Part shown: positions 45,650-55,570 of the stretch, piece after piece | Numbering within the stretch: position 1 is the stretch's first letter | Layout of the letters: every line of letters begins with the position of its first letter | Assembly: GCA_011109175.1 (NCBI GenBank) | Contig: RDEW01000059.1 | Coordinates: forward strand, 186,001 to 250,000 | Reading direction: 5' to 3' | From: Dicyema japonicum | Taxonomy: Eukaryota; Dicyemida; Rhombozoa; Dicyemidae | DNA length: 64,000 nt | Translations under genes and position numbers: made by a program | The notes under the pieces: generated by a model | The model's input: the letters and a program-made list of their open reading frames with translations, nothing else | Told to the model about the DNA's origin: nothing | The model's database searches: none

Positions 45650-46560
45650 TACAAATGAAAGGTGGAATTTGCCAAAAAGTTTTTTACATTGTACAGTCGT
45701 TTTTGTCTCTTGTAGACAACAGACAGAGATGTTGTATTTTGTTAGATCACATTTTTTGTAAGGTTGTAAGTTTCGGATTTATAAAGTCAAAAATAATCAC
45801 TCTAATTGTGTTTCCAATAATCCCGTCATAAAGTAGTTTGTTCGGTAAAAGAGTCTTGAAAGTTTTCATAATTTCAATATCCATGGATTGAATCAAACCA
45901 ACACTATTTTTGATTGAAACAATATTTTATAAATCCAAAGTTTCCCGGGAAACAAAATCCCGGAGTTGGTCAATTAAGAGTAAAATATGTTTTTTTTCGT
46001 TCTTGAGATGAAGATCAATATTAATCAGCCAATCATAGATATCCAGTAGAAGACGGAGACATACAAGACGGAGAACCTATAGTCATAATTTTTGGTGTTG
46101 TAATAATCACTGGTGGCAACTTGTGCTTTCCAGTCATGTTTGAACAAAGCATAATAAAGACACGACCTTTAAAATTTGTGCAACATTGTAATCGGTTTCT
46201 GCAGATGTTTGGAAAGAGCTTGCATATAATGCAGTTTCATACAGATTATAAAAATGCGTAGAGATTTCTTTAAGTCTTTGTGAGAAGAGCCAATTTGAAG
46301 AGTCTCTTTGAATTTATCCAAAAATCCATAACTCATTTGCAGAAAATGTGACTTTGGTAAATATTAAAGCTTCAGTCAGAAACCCACATAGAAGATCGAT
46401 TTTTGGTAAAATACCCTCTACTATCTCCGTCCATTCTACCAACTTCTCTTCAAGCTTCGGAAACTGGTTTATCTACGTGTTTTAAAGCTGCAGATAAACC
46501 ATCTTCAAGCTTCGGAAACTGGTTTATCTGCAGCTTTAAAACACGTTTGATATTTTTTGG
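45650..46560 (-). pseudogene. Tigger/pogo-like transposase pseudogene
   Basis: Minus strand in order: KAADKPVSEA and a KLVEWTEIV-equivalent segment near 46430; then FNIYQSHIFCK; CCTNFKGRVFIMLCSNMTGKHKLPPVII, equivalent to 'xxKxRxTLLLCxNxxGxxKLPPLVI'; WLINIDLHLKNEKKHILLLID with the second catalytic Asp region; and GLIQSMDIEIMKTFK, equivalent to 'xxIQPMDQGIIxxFK'. Frames change several times. Confidence 0.75.
46448..46546. repeat. 27-bp perfect inverted repeat overlapping a 27-bp direct repeat
   Basis: 46475-46501 is the exact inverse complement of 46520-46546, with an 18-nt loop. In addition 46448-46474 is repeated directly at 46503-46529. The pattern A-B-A-B' points to a template-switch or snap-back event during replication. 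Confidence 0.85.
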
Positions 46561-46599
46561 AATCTTTCAATGTCTTCAGTAAAATATTATTTTTTGTTT

Positions 46600-47205
46600 T
46601 TGCCGATATCGTCATTTGACACAAGCTTGAGAATCTTTCAGATAAATGCTGGAAACAGCATCATTTTTTATAATTTACAAATTGAGTTTTTTTACGAAAA
46701 GTCTGACTCGAGAAGCTCGTAGTGGTCGAATTGTCTCCTGATTAAGTTGGATCAGGTTTCCTCCATAATTCCTTCTGATTAGGATCTCCAAGGGATTCAG
46801 CATAATGTTTTTTTGTACGTAGAGCAAAAGGCGTGTTATGTCTGGAAAATCAACAAGAAGGAATTTTCACCCTAAAACCTGGAAGTTGAAGAGGGAATTG
46901 GTTTGGAAAGTTAACTAGAGGAATTGGAATTTCGATATCTCCCCGGGATTAATCTCCTCATAAACCTCAGTTAGTTTTCCTAATAAAGTTGTGTCTAGTT
47001 GACTGCACGTATGGCGCCATATCATCTGCTTTCTATTCAATCGTTGATCGCAATGACAAGGTTAATTGAATCTCAGGTGGTATGGATTCTGCTAAATGAA
47101 GAAAGTTGGATCCCCCGAGGAGGGTGTGGTCTTATAGCTTAATGTTTCAATGTCGTTTTCTCAGTCAAAAGAGTGTCTGTCAGAACAGATGGAAAATGTA
47201 ATTAA
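46600..47205. other. no gene recognised
   Basis: Probably the N-terminal side of the Tigger remnant and further repeat debris. No clear motifs. Confidence 0.35.
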
Positions 47206-47209
47206 TAAT

Positions 47210-47492
47210 TAAGCACTACCGCGTTGCCATAAGCACGTAAGATGCCTAGGCTTTCGCTCGTGCAGAACAAACACTTTATTTAAGTAAAGAACAGTTATTA
47301 TAACTAATCGTAGAGGGAGATCCAAGGAATGCTCTTCACTGTTTTTTCTTTTTCTTGTGTGCATGTTCTTTTGACAATCCAGTTCCGCAGTGAGTATCCA
47401 CTGTTGACGGCGTCACTCGTCAAACCCTTTCTGCATCGTAGATGCGTGGAACCTTCCACCAGGTGAACAGCAGCGAGATTCGAACCCGTAAA
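47210..47492 (-). repeat. tRNA-derived SINE family 2, near full-length inverse copy
   Basis: Reading the minus strand: 'acgggttcgaatctcgctgc' (a B-box of a tRNA-type promoter), 'tgttcacctggtggaaggtt', 'ccacgcatctacgatgcag', 'tgacgagtgacgccgtcaac', 'actcactgcggaactgg', an A-rich stretch and 'aaataaagtgtttg'. The A-box half of the head is missing here but present at 52690. The copy ends about 100 bp before the APOL-like start codon. Confidence 0.8.
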
Positions 47493-47590
47493 TCCACAAG
47501 AAATAAATTTTATTTTAATAAATAATAATTTTTGTAATTAAATAATTTTAATAAATAAGATTTTTTTAGACATAAAACAACCTTTAAAAC

Positions 47591-48412
47591 ATGTTCGACC
47601 CAAAATATAAACATCTTCGAGAAGACATAATAGAAGCCATCTCAGAACTACTTTCCATAATGGAGGAACAGATCGATTGGCTTGATGACTTTATTGAAAC
47701 AGTCAAAGAACACGAATTGACAGTTAATATTAGCAAAACTGTATCAACAACTGCTACAGTGGCAAGCACTGCAATGCTTTTCTTCCCACCTACAGCCATC
47801 TTTGGAGCTATTGGTTTGGCTGGGTCGGCTGTTGCTGGATGCGGGGTTTCAGTTTTTGATTACATAAAAAATAAAACAAATTCTACCGACTTGAAAGATA
47901 TTATTGACAAGTCCCGTGCTAGTGAGAAAAAACTTAATAAACTTTACACAACATTGAGCAACTTTGCCGTTAAAATAGCAGATGAGTTGAACATCGACTT
48001 AGAGACGGCATTGGGAATCATCTTCAATGAAGGAATCGGTGGAGTTGTATTTAAAATGGGATTAAGTACGGCTGATATTATAAAAATGATTCCACATCTA
48101 CGTCGTATTGCAGATGTCATGGAATTTGGCTATGGACTTTTTGAGGCTGGATTTGTGGCAAGTGGAACTGGACTTTCTATGGTAGTTGAAGGAGGGCAAG
48201 CATTCTATCAAGTCACTGGAAGCGTTATTTCCAATACTACGAAAGTTATATCGGGAGTAGGAGCAATCTTCAGCGTTGGGGATACAGTCTACTCTTGGAT
48301 TAAGGACAATCCCAACCTTGATTCTGCAAAAAAATGCATAGAAAATATCAGAACAAGAAAGAAAATTCTACAGAGAGAAAGGAAACTGTTTACTAACATG
48401 CCCCAATCATGA
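47591..48412 (+). CDS. apolipoprotein-L-like membrane-associated protein, 273 aa, single exon
   Basis: The open frame has an acidic helical start (LREDIIEAISELLSIMEEQIDWLDDFIETVKEH). A long hydrophobic hairpin follows at about residues 50-95 (TVASTAMLFFPPTAIFGAIGLAGSAVAGCGVSVF), then a Lys-rich helix (KDIIDKSRASEKKLNKLYTTL), an amphipathic middle, a second hydrophobic region (YGLFEAGFVASGTGLSMVVEG, SGVGAIFSVGDTVYSW), and a charged C-terminal helix (IENIRTRKKILQRERKL). This order of helix, Ala/Gly-rich hairpin, helix and hydrophobic end followed by a charged helix is that of apolipoprotein L proteins, which insert in membranes. No signal peptide, unlike APOL1, so the protein is probably intracellular. 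Unlike its neighbours it has no intron. Function in this organism is unknown; the family call is from layout and motif style, not alignment. Confidence 0.65.
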   Translation: MFDPKYKHLREDIIEAISELLSIMEEQIDWLDDFIETVKEHELTVNISKTVSTTATVASTAMLFFPPTAIFGAIGLAGSAVAGCGVSVFDYIKNKTNSTDLKDIIDKSRASEKKLNKLYTTLSNFAVKIADELNIDLETALGIIFNEGIGGVVFKMGLSTADIIKMIPHLRRIADVMEFGYGLFEAGFVASGTGLSMVVEGGQAFYQVTGSVISNTTKVISGVGAIFSVGDTVYSWIKDNPNLDSAKKCIENIRTRKKILQRERKLFTNMPQS

Positions 48413-48890
48413 TTTACTCTCTATTCCTGCTAACTTATTAATATTATATTTTCTGATCTCTCAAATTGATTCCATTAATGAAATTCCTTAAATTTATGGC
48501 TTAAATCGTAATCATGACAGATTGCCACACGGTCAAAGCTTAAAGAAAGTCGAACCGGATGAAGGTTATGGAATGTTATTTTGAATCTTAATTAGAAGAA
48601 ATTGGAATGGTCAAGCTGGGGGAGGGAGCTTACAAAGGGACTCAATATCTCCCAACTATTTACTTGTTGATAAATACATGAAGTGAATATAATTATTATA
48701 GGCAAGATCATGACAAAGCACGTGCAACACGAAAAGGTAACAATCTAATAAACATCGCCCATCTTTATCGATTCGTTGCCATGTTCCGTAGCATATCTAG
48801 AACATCCCCATCTTTAAGGCACTTTCCAATCCTCCTGAGATCTTCATCTAGGATAACCGGCAATTGAGTTAATACTAAACATAAAAATCC
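48413..48890. other. no gene recognised
   Basis: 3' flank of the APOL-like gene. An 'aatatt' and AT-rich stretch near 48440 may serve for polyadenylation. Otherwise empty. Confidence 0.35.
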
Positions 48891-48894
48891 CATA

Positions 48895-49160
48895 TGTGTA
48901 TATAAATCAAAGTGACCCGTCTATGGTGATGTACGCGACTAATCATCTGCTTTTTATTGATGATTTGAAGATAATTGATGAAAGGGGATATAATTTTAAA
49001 AATGATGGAGGTTATTGATTTCGGTGTTGTTAGTCTTAGAAAATGTGTCAGAGAAACAAAATGCTTGGACGATTGTGCGGATTGTCATTATCTCGGAGTC
49101 TCGTAAGACCGAGGGACTAATGTCATGAAAAATGAAGTCATTGCTGAGAATTTAATATTG
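48895..49160 (+). pseudogene. family-A retrotransposon RT fragment with FIDD box
   Basis: SDPSMVMYATNHLLFIDDLKII followed by NFKNDGG, then a segment reading CHYLGVS and GTNVMKNEVIAENLIL, reads on the plus strand. It is colinear with the copy at 3080-4260 (SDPSIVTYAINH, DDLKIIAE) and with 30590-30650 (YRYLGVLED). F-I-D-D replaces the usual [YF]-A-D-D in all readable copies. Confidence 0.7.
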
Positions 49161-49299
49161 TTTACTTTATATACTAAACACGCCTTTAGAGCATGTGAGT
49201 GACGTCACCAGTTGGTAAGTGAAGAATGACTGGGATACAAATTCAAAAAAAAGAATAACGAATTTGCAAACATTAAATTAATTTATGTTTATTAACATC

Positions 49300-49515
49300 A
49301 ATTACTCTAGGGAGCTTGAATGGCCTGGCTGTTTCCTCTGACAATATCTATTGAGATATACTCTCGAGGCCATCCAGTCTAGTGTAGATCCTTGAGACCA
49401 TTTTGATCACTGAGCCGATCAGACGAACAAGACCGTACGCTTGTGGTCCAAGAATTCGTGACTTCTCAACAGAAAATGGGACAAATAAATGATCCTCCGA
49501 AATGTTTCAGTACTG
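49300..49515 (-). mobile_element. 3' end fragment of retrotransposon family B
   Basis: Minus strand reads LFVPFSVEKSRILGPQAYG, LVRLIGSVIKMVSRIYTRLD and GLESISIDIVRGNSQAI. This matches the end of family-B type RTs (F-V-P-x-x-x-E-x-x-x-x-x-G-P, then a helix, then 'xxQRxSxAxxxGNAxxI'). It shares the first block with 1190-1365. Confidence 0.65.
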
Positions 49516-49519
49516 AGAT

Positions 49520-50185
49520 AGGCAGAGAATACCCGATTGTTAACTGGTTCAAATTAAACGAATTTCTGCATGGTTTATGAATCATCGAAAACTAGGCGTT
49601 ACACCCCAAAATTAGACATTAAAAGATGTTTTCCTATAATAAGGTACTAAATGTTCCTAGTGGTGGACCAAAATTAATTTTCAGATTCTCCTTGTAAAAA
49701 TGGAACAGTTAGACGGGTTGATGCATTAATTAATTCGCCATTGTAAAAGTTTTAATTTTGCACAAATATTTTTAAATTAATTTTTTTGTTGAAAAATTCC
49801 GTGATTTTTTTCTAGCCGAAATTGAAGGTTATTACAGAATACGTAAATTTTTGTTAAATATGAAATAAGATGAAAATATTGATATTTTATTGTTAAAACA
49901 AAATAAACAAATAAGTTAATACTTCATTCGGAAAAAATTTACCAATCTTTGTGAAAATTAAAGCTTGTCGAAATTATAAAGGGAGACCAATGATCATAGT
50001 ATACATGCTGACTTGATCACATATAGAGGGAGATTGATGATCATAACTTTTGCTGGCTTAATAGAGTTTCAGCATTAAATTTATATGTTCTTTAAAATTG
50101 TTTAAAACTTATAAAATGTGATTTTTAATCAAATGTTATATAGTCTAATAAAGTCAATAACAATAAATGAAAACTTTATTTAACC
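49520..50185. other. AT-rich, no gene recognised
   Basis: Includes a short imperfect direct repeat near 49980-50050 ('gggaga', then 'tgatgatcataa'-like words). No coding features. Confidence 0.35.
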
Positions 50186-50189
50186 ACAA

Positions 50190-52700
50190 TAAAAAGTTAA
50201 TATTTAATAATCAACAATTTTCCTTTCCTGTTCGCCAGCCTCCTCAGGCAGATTCGATTCTGGTTGCTGAAACAACTCCGAGAGAGCCATGTCCAATTGA
50301 ACCCTCTGCCCATATGGCATCTCGGGCTCTGAGTCCTATACTCCAGTGTTAGGCTCTCTAGGGTCCGCTTTAATACAGTGGACTGTAGATAGGCCTGGAG
50401 CTTTCTATGTACCCCCAACTGCTTCAGATAACCCTTGTGGTACTTTGTTGCAATTCCTTCCCACGTCATTACTATTGGAATAACGAGGACCTTGCAACCA
50501 AGCATCTACCCCATCTTGTTTGCAAGAAAATCATACTTCCTTTTTTTCTCCACCTCCACAGTCTGCAAACGGTATTGAGACGTGATGCCAACCTCTATGA
50601 TAAGGACTTGGCCAGACTCCTTATCGTGTACCACAATGTCCGGTTTATTGTGCTTGACTAGCACAGAGGTACGGATAACACTGTCTACCTTAATTTGGAC
50701 CCTCGTGTTCTCCACTACAGATTGCACCTTATGAGTCCGCAACTTTCTGGTGTGGCGAATACCATACTTATTGCATAGTAGAAGATGAAGACTTCTTACT
50801 ACCTCGTTATGCCTCCACACATAGTCGTGGCAAAGCATAGATCCACATCGTGTGGCTAAATGATCAACCGACATGCTCCTTGACTTACAGTGGGGACATG
50901 TATTTGTTGATCGACCCCAAAAAATATTGCGGTCTTGCATATACGTGTACAACGCCTCCGATCGAGGTGAGTTGTCACCGTATTTTAGCCATATTGTCGA
51001 CGACTTAAGGTCGACATGTGGGTTGTCCAATGCTCTGAAGAGGACCTTATGAAGGCTTTTTAAGTTGATCTTTTCCATCAAATTATTATATTGTAATTCG
51101 ATCAACGCCTTCACATTTACTAGCCCACCATCATCAACACCATACTTAGCAGACAAAAAAGGTCTGATAGTGCCTAGGTGGGTTGCCCGTGTTTTCTCGG
51201 TCGTTATTATGGCGTGCTTCCTAGCAGACACACTTGACCCAGCTATCAGGGTGTCGTGCATTCGCATTAGGATACGCTCACTTAGTTGGACTACTCCACA
51301 CAGTCCACGGCCGAATTTATCACGGGGTAAATATAGTCTCTCCTTATTGGCTGCCAACACATGGACATGGTTCTCTCTAAGTACTCCACTGATCATAACA
51401 TCCATCTCATCATACTCTTTGGGCTCAAACTCCACAACACCTATGTAGTAGTTTAGCAGCGAGACAGCATACTCATTTAATGCTAGGAACAAATTCCTCG
51501 CATTTAGAGACGTCTTATATAATAACGCTGCTCTTTTACGGATGCCTTCAGTAATTTGTCGCTTTGTCTTAGGCATTATAAGGGACTTTGGAGTTTCGGT
51601 AACACTCAGATGCTTATATCCTTCGTGTTCCTCTAGGACTCTTACTAACTCGCTACATACTTGTGTGTTAATCACAGATTTTGAATAATTCAAATCTAGT
51701 CTTATACTCTCAAAGAATTCCCTGGCACAGACCCCCATGGAGTAGAGTTCCTCGGCTGTTCGTCTTCGATAAAAAGAAGATGATTTGTACTAAAACGAAC
51801 CCCCTCACAATGAATTGGTATTTCCTCAAATCGGTCATTGAGGCGGTGACTCAATGGCTCCAAACAGAGAGCAAAGAGCAGCGGAGACATGCTATCCCCT
51901 GAAGGACCCCCATCTTGAGTTTTACCCTTCCTATCGGATGCCTATTATAGTTCAGATGAATACTCCACCTATTTCATCTGATGAAGCACTCTGGCATACA
52001 CAGACTGTGTAGGCACTCGACAAGGTAAGAATGATCAACTGAATCGTAAGCCTTCTTCACATCCACCCACATAGACAAAAGTGAGTTTCCGTGAGACACA
52101 GAAAGGAGCTTGTTGATCAAAGCCGTCTTTTGTCCCCAAACAAATTCGCACAGCACCCAACTGATTCTCCGAAAAAATCCCATTTGCTTCTACAAAGCTC
52201 CTGACCTCATTAGCCACCAATTTGGTCATCAACCTATACAGGGTTGGCATGCAGGTTATCGGTCGATAATCTGCAGCAGACTGAGGGTTGTCCAGCTTTG
52301 GGATCAAATAAATTGTCCCGGTGAAAGCCCAATCAGGAATCGTTTCCGGGTAAGTGATGCTTTTCTGTAATACACGACACGTGTAAGGAAGTGCATCTTT
52401 TGATAAAAAATTATAAACTTTATTGACCCCGGTCGTTTTCCAATCAGGGAGATGTCTCAATATCGCCTCAAATTCCTTGCGGAAATCGAATATTTTACCA
52501 AGAAAGGAGCGGCGCTGTACGGGACATTCCACGCATTTCCTCTGCGTGGTTTAGCCTCCCATACACTACCCCATGTAGAAAGCATTTCCGCGTCCTGCTG
52601 GGAACATGCACTATGGCCATTTTCGTGTAGGCGAGTAAAACAATCTGCGATTAAACTCAAACATATTATTTTCTCTCCTTCTCTTACACCGACGGGTGGC
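50190..52700 (-). mobile_element. RLE-type non-LTR retrotransposon (family A), RT plus endonuclease, nearly complete
   Basis: Minus strand from 52700: a pre-RT segment; DWKTTGVNKVYNFLSKDAL and TGTIYLIPKLDNP; YRPITCMPTLYRLMTKLVANEV; GIFSENQLGA; then after one shift WVDVKKAYDSVDHSYL; SPLLFALCLEPLSHRLN; HLLFIEDEQ at the catalytic box; and a 410-codon open frame (50506-51738) covering the thumb (NEYAVSLLNYYIGVVEFEP), the Cys-His motif CPHCKSRSMSVDHLATRC and the endonuclease with KPDIVVHDK...LIIEVGITSQ. One further shift at about 50505 separates KVLVIPIVMTWEGI. It encodes the target-nicking and reverse-transcribing enzyme of an R2/R4/NeSL-like element. Three or four frame changes disable it, but the endonuclease part remains open. 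Confidence 0.85.
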
Positions 52701-52810
52701 ATAGTGGTTAGGTATCGGGCTAATGTGGCTTAGGCTACGGGTTCGAATCTCGCTGCTGTTCACCTGGTGGAAGGTTTCACGCATCTACGATGCAGAAAGC
52801 TCTAATGCTC
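52690..52810 (+). repeat. tRNA-derived SINE family 2, copy with intact tRNA-like head
   Basis: 'ggtggcatagtggttaggta' matches a tRNA A-box context (TGGCxxAGTGG) and 'acgggttcgaatctcgctgc' contains a B-box (GGTTCGAATC), about 45 nt apart, as in polymerase III promoters. The body begins directly after ('cacctggtggaagg', 'acgcatctacgatgcag') and is cut off. The two outer strands do not pair as an acceptor stem, so it is a SINE head, not a tRNA gene. Confidence 0.75.
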
Positions 52811-53330
52811 GTGCTCTCTTTGACAGTTGTGGTTATCTGGTCCCCGCCTCTTTAGACCAGTACCCTTTTTGCCTTCAGCCATTTACTTGAGTTCACTCAC
52901 AGATATAGCAGTACTGAATCTGCCACTGCAGAGCTCCGCCAAGTATGGCCAACCATTCCAGGGCATTCGGATAGCCTGTTACGTACCTGCAGGACTACCT
53001 GCCTCGCCATTCTTTTGGGTCAGTTGCCAAAACATTCTCGGATATAACGTGATCCCACCAAGTTGCACCAGATTGGAACGTATCGACAGAGATGAGAATT
53101 GTCTCTGGTTAAGTGAAGTGAACTAAAGAGCCTTCTCTCATTCCTACAGAAAAATCTAATCGTAGATGGGAACTTTGGATCAATCGGTTTTTTTTGTTTG
53201 GATATGGATCTATTCAGATTAGTTTTTGAAATTGTTGAAATGGAATTAAGGACTTGTTGATAGTTATAGATATTAGTTTTTGATAACCATTATATACTGC
53301 TGTGTTTCTCAAAGATGAGCGATTCTCTTT
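52811..53330. other. no gene recognised
   Basis: A plus-strand frame at 52827-53126 is open but without family motifs. Confidence 0.35.
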
Positions 53331-53334
53331 GAGT

Positions 53335-53510
53335 TAGTTAAGTAACCCCAGCCTCACTAACTTGTAGGAGGCCAGCAGCTATTAAGTAGGACGCAGCAGA
53401 TGTTGGTCGCTCCCTTAGATCGATCAGTCCCAGCATTGTGAAGAAACGTTGTGGCAATTCATGACATTCAAATAGGTGATTTGTTGTCATGAGGGACAGT
53501 GTATATGATT
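53335..53510 (-). mobile_element. 3' end fragment of family-C retrotransposon
   Basis: Shares 'cctcactaacttgtaggag', 'ccagc[ag]gctattaagtagg' and 'gacattcaaataggtg' with 27395-27530. On the minus strand it reads HLFECHELPQRF and a following LGLIDLRE, which fits the 'HLFxCxxxP' tail at the C-terminus of jockey-type RT proteins. Confidence 0.6.
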
Positions 53511-53514
53511 CTCT

Positions 53515-54620
53515 CGGAAAGGCGATTTTTATTAGACAGAAGGGCGATTTTTAATTAATGATTTTTTAATAATGATTTAATTGCAAATAAATTTGTTTGT
53601 AATAATTTAAATAAAAGCGTGCAATTTTTTGATGGAGCATGTTAAAAAATAAGAGATTATAAAGAAAATTATTTATCTTATTCAAAATCCAAAGGATCGA
53701 CTCGAACTTGTGCTTGAATGTGGTGTGGATTGTTCCAACTAAGTGATGAAGCCATCTCGCTTATTAAAACACCTAAAGCGCAAACATCTAATCACTAGGA
53801 AAAATTTTTAGAAGCCTAAAGCGAAATAAAGTTGCAAAAATTATCGCCATTACTGGTTTTTTCATATTTTTATCTACAAAGGTAATCCTCATTCGATTTC
53901 TAAGAGAGTTCTACTTTTCTGTAGAATTGTTATAAAACATATTATGTGACGGAATCTTCCGAATTATTAAAAATATATAATTTATTAACGACACAATGAG
54001 AAAATTGACTAGATTTTTGAAGTTCTCCTTATTTCTCTCAGAAAAACAAAATTTCAACTAAAAATTAATGAATCAGTTGTATTTGATAATCAATCTGTTT
54101 AAATGGCATATGCTAGGTAAAAATAACATTAATTGGAATATTGCAGATGGATTATAAATTTGTGGTTATCACGCTGGTTTGATACGTTAAGGGAAATACA
54201 AGAACTGATTGAATTGACAAATGACGAGTAACTCGAAATTCATGAATCAATTTCTCATTTTTGTCATCCATTATTATCAAACCACGATTCCCGAAATAAT
54301 GATACTCACAAAAGCAAATAAGAAAATAACGATAATCCAAGAACATTTTATACATTGAGTTATTTTTATTAATGAACAAGACTGTTTTTTTAAAATAAAT
54401 TTAATAACTAACAGTTAACAACTACTGGCTGTCTCATAATTGAGAACGCATTTCCCCTTACAAATTCAAGGAAATGCTTCTTTAATACAGCAAGTAACAG
54501 GATAATATTCAATTTAAATATTTACATCGTTTTAATGAAATAAATTATTATCCATGTACCATTTTAATTTTAGTAAATTTTATTTTAATCTAAATTTTGT
54601 AACAGCAAAATGCTACATGT
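53515..54620. other. AT-rich, no gene recognised
   Basis: About 1.1 kb with no gene signal. Near 54432-54476 it holds 'gagaacgcatttcccctta' and 'caaggaaatgc', a short stem also found at 58257-58292. Confidence 0.35.
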
Positions 54621-54624
54621 CAAA

Positions 54625-54960
54625 AAAGCAACAATATAAAACGTCTAATTAATATTTAATATATCTTCCCTTGGCAAGACAAATATTCAATGTACTTTTT
54701 TTATAAACTCAATGATAATTTTTTGCATGTTTCAAATCGAATCCATTCCAAAATTTTCAACCTTTAGATTTTTGGAGCGCTCTTTCTCCTATTTAAATTT
54801 TCGTTTTAATTAGTCCTCCTAAGTTCTCTATTGGGTTACAGTTGGGGGGCCATTGCAACAATTCAACATTTTTTTCACTTATAAATTGTTTTGTAAGCTT
54901 CACAGTGTGTTTAGGATCGTTATCCTGCTGGAACACAAATTCCACAACTTTTTTTTATTT
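54625..54960 (-). pseudogene. Tc1/mariner-type transposase fragment
   Basis: Minus strand reads FVFQQDNDPKHTVKLTKQFI, SEKNVELLQWPPNCNPIENL and later EWIRFETCKKL. It corresponds to the 'WVFQQDNDPKHTSKxxxxW...LxWPxxSPDLNPIENLW' catalytic block and the C-terminal helix of Tc1-like transposases. Only the last third of the protein is present, with stops. Confidence 0.8.
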
Positions 54961-55082
54961 AACAACCTGAGACCACGGTAATCCAAACTAATTATCACGT
55001 GATCCCGATGCAGTCTAACAGCGACGTCATTTTTGCCCGGTGTTCATGAACGTACTGGAGGGCTGACTGTTTTTTCAGGGCC
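54955..55082 (+). repeat. dispersed repeat family 4, second copy
   Basis: See 38850-39030 for the shared landmarks. Abuts repeat family 3. Confidence 0.65.
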
Positions 55083-55084
55083 AC

Positions 55085-55400
55085 AATGGAATTATTATTA
55101 ACCCAGGCATACAATGGTAAGGACAGCGCAAAAAGTCATAACTAACTAATCCAAGGGAAAAACCAAAGGAGGACATCTGCTTGTCCAGACCAAATTCATC
55201 TTCCAATACTTCATTACAGGCTTCCGCTTCGGAAGAGAGGTGGAGAAGTAGATCCGCCCTCTTCCATTTTTGTCCCACGTCCTAACGTCGGGACATCACT
55301 TGATTCTTTAGCGGAATAGTTTTCATAATGCGATCTTCATCAGAAGATTTGGTCAGGGAAAAAGGTAGGAAGATCCCTTTTAACAACTGTGTCGTGCCAG
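55085..55400. repeat. dispersed repeat family 3, second copy
   Basis: Colinear with 18180-18475. Ends about 170 bp upstream of the Derlin start codon. Confidence 0.65.
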
Positions 55401-55570
55401 AACTCGTCGCTTCACGGGTGGGATCTGTTTGACAAGAATACTCCATCTTTCGGATTTGAACCCACGACCATCAGATCCGATGTCATCAGACGTGGAATTA
55501 AGTAATTTTTAAAATGTTATTTAATTTAAAAATTATTTAAAAATAAATATTTTTTATACTACGTGTCGTC

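Noticed and set aside
52690-52760. Possible tRNA gene
   Set aside because: A-box and B-box are present, but the 5' and 3' ends do not form an acceptor stem, and the sequence runs on into a repeat body found elsewhere in the window.
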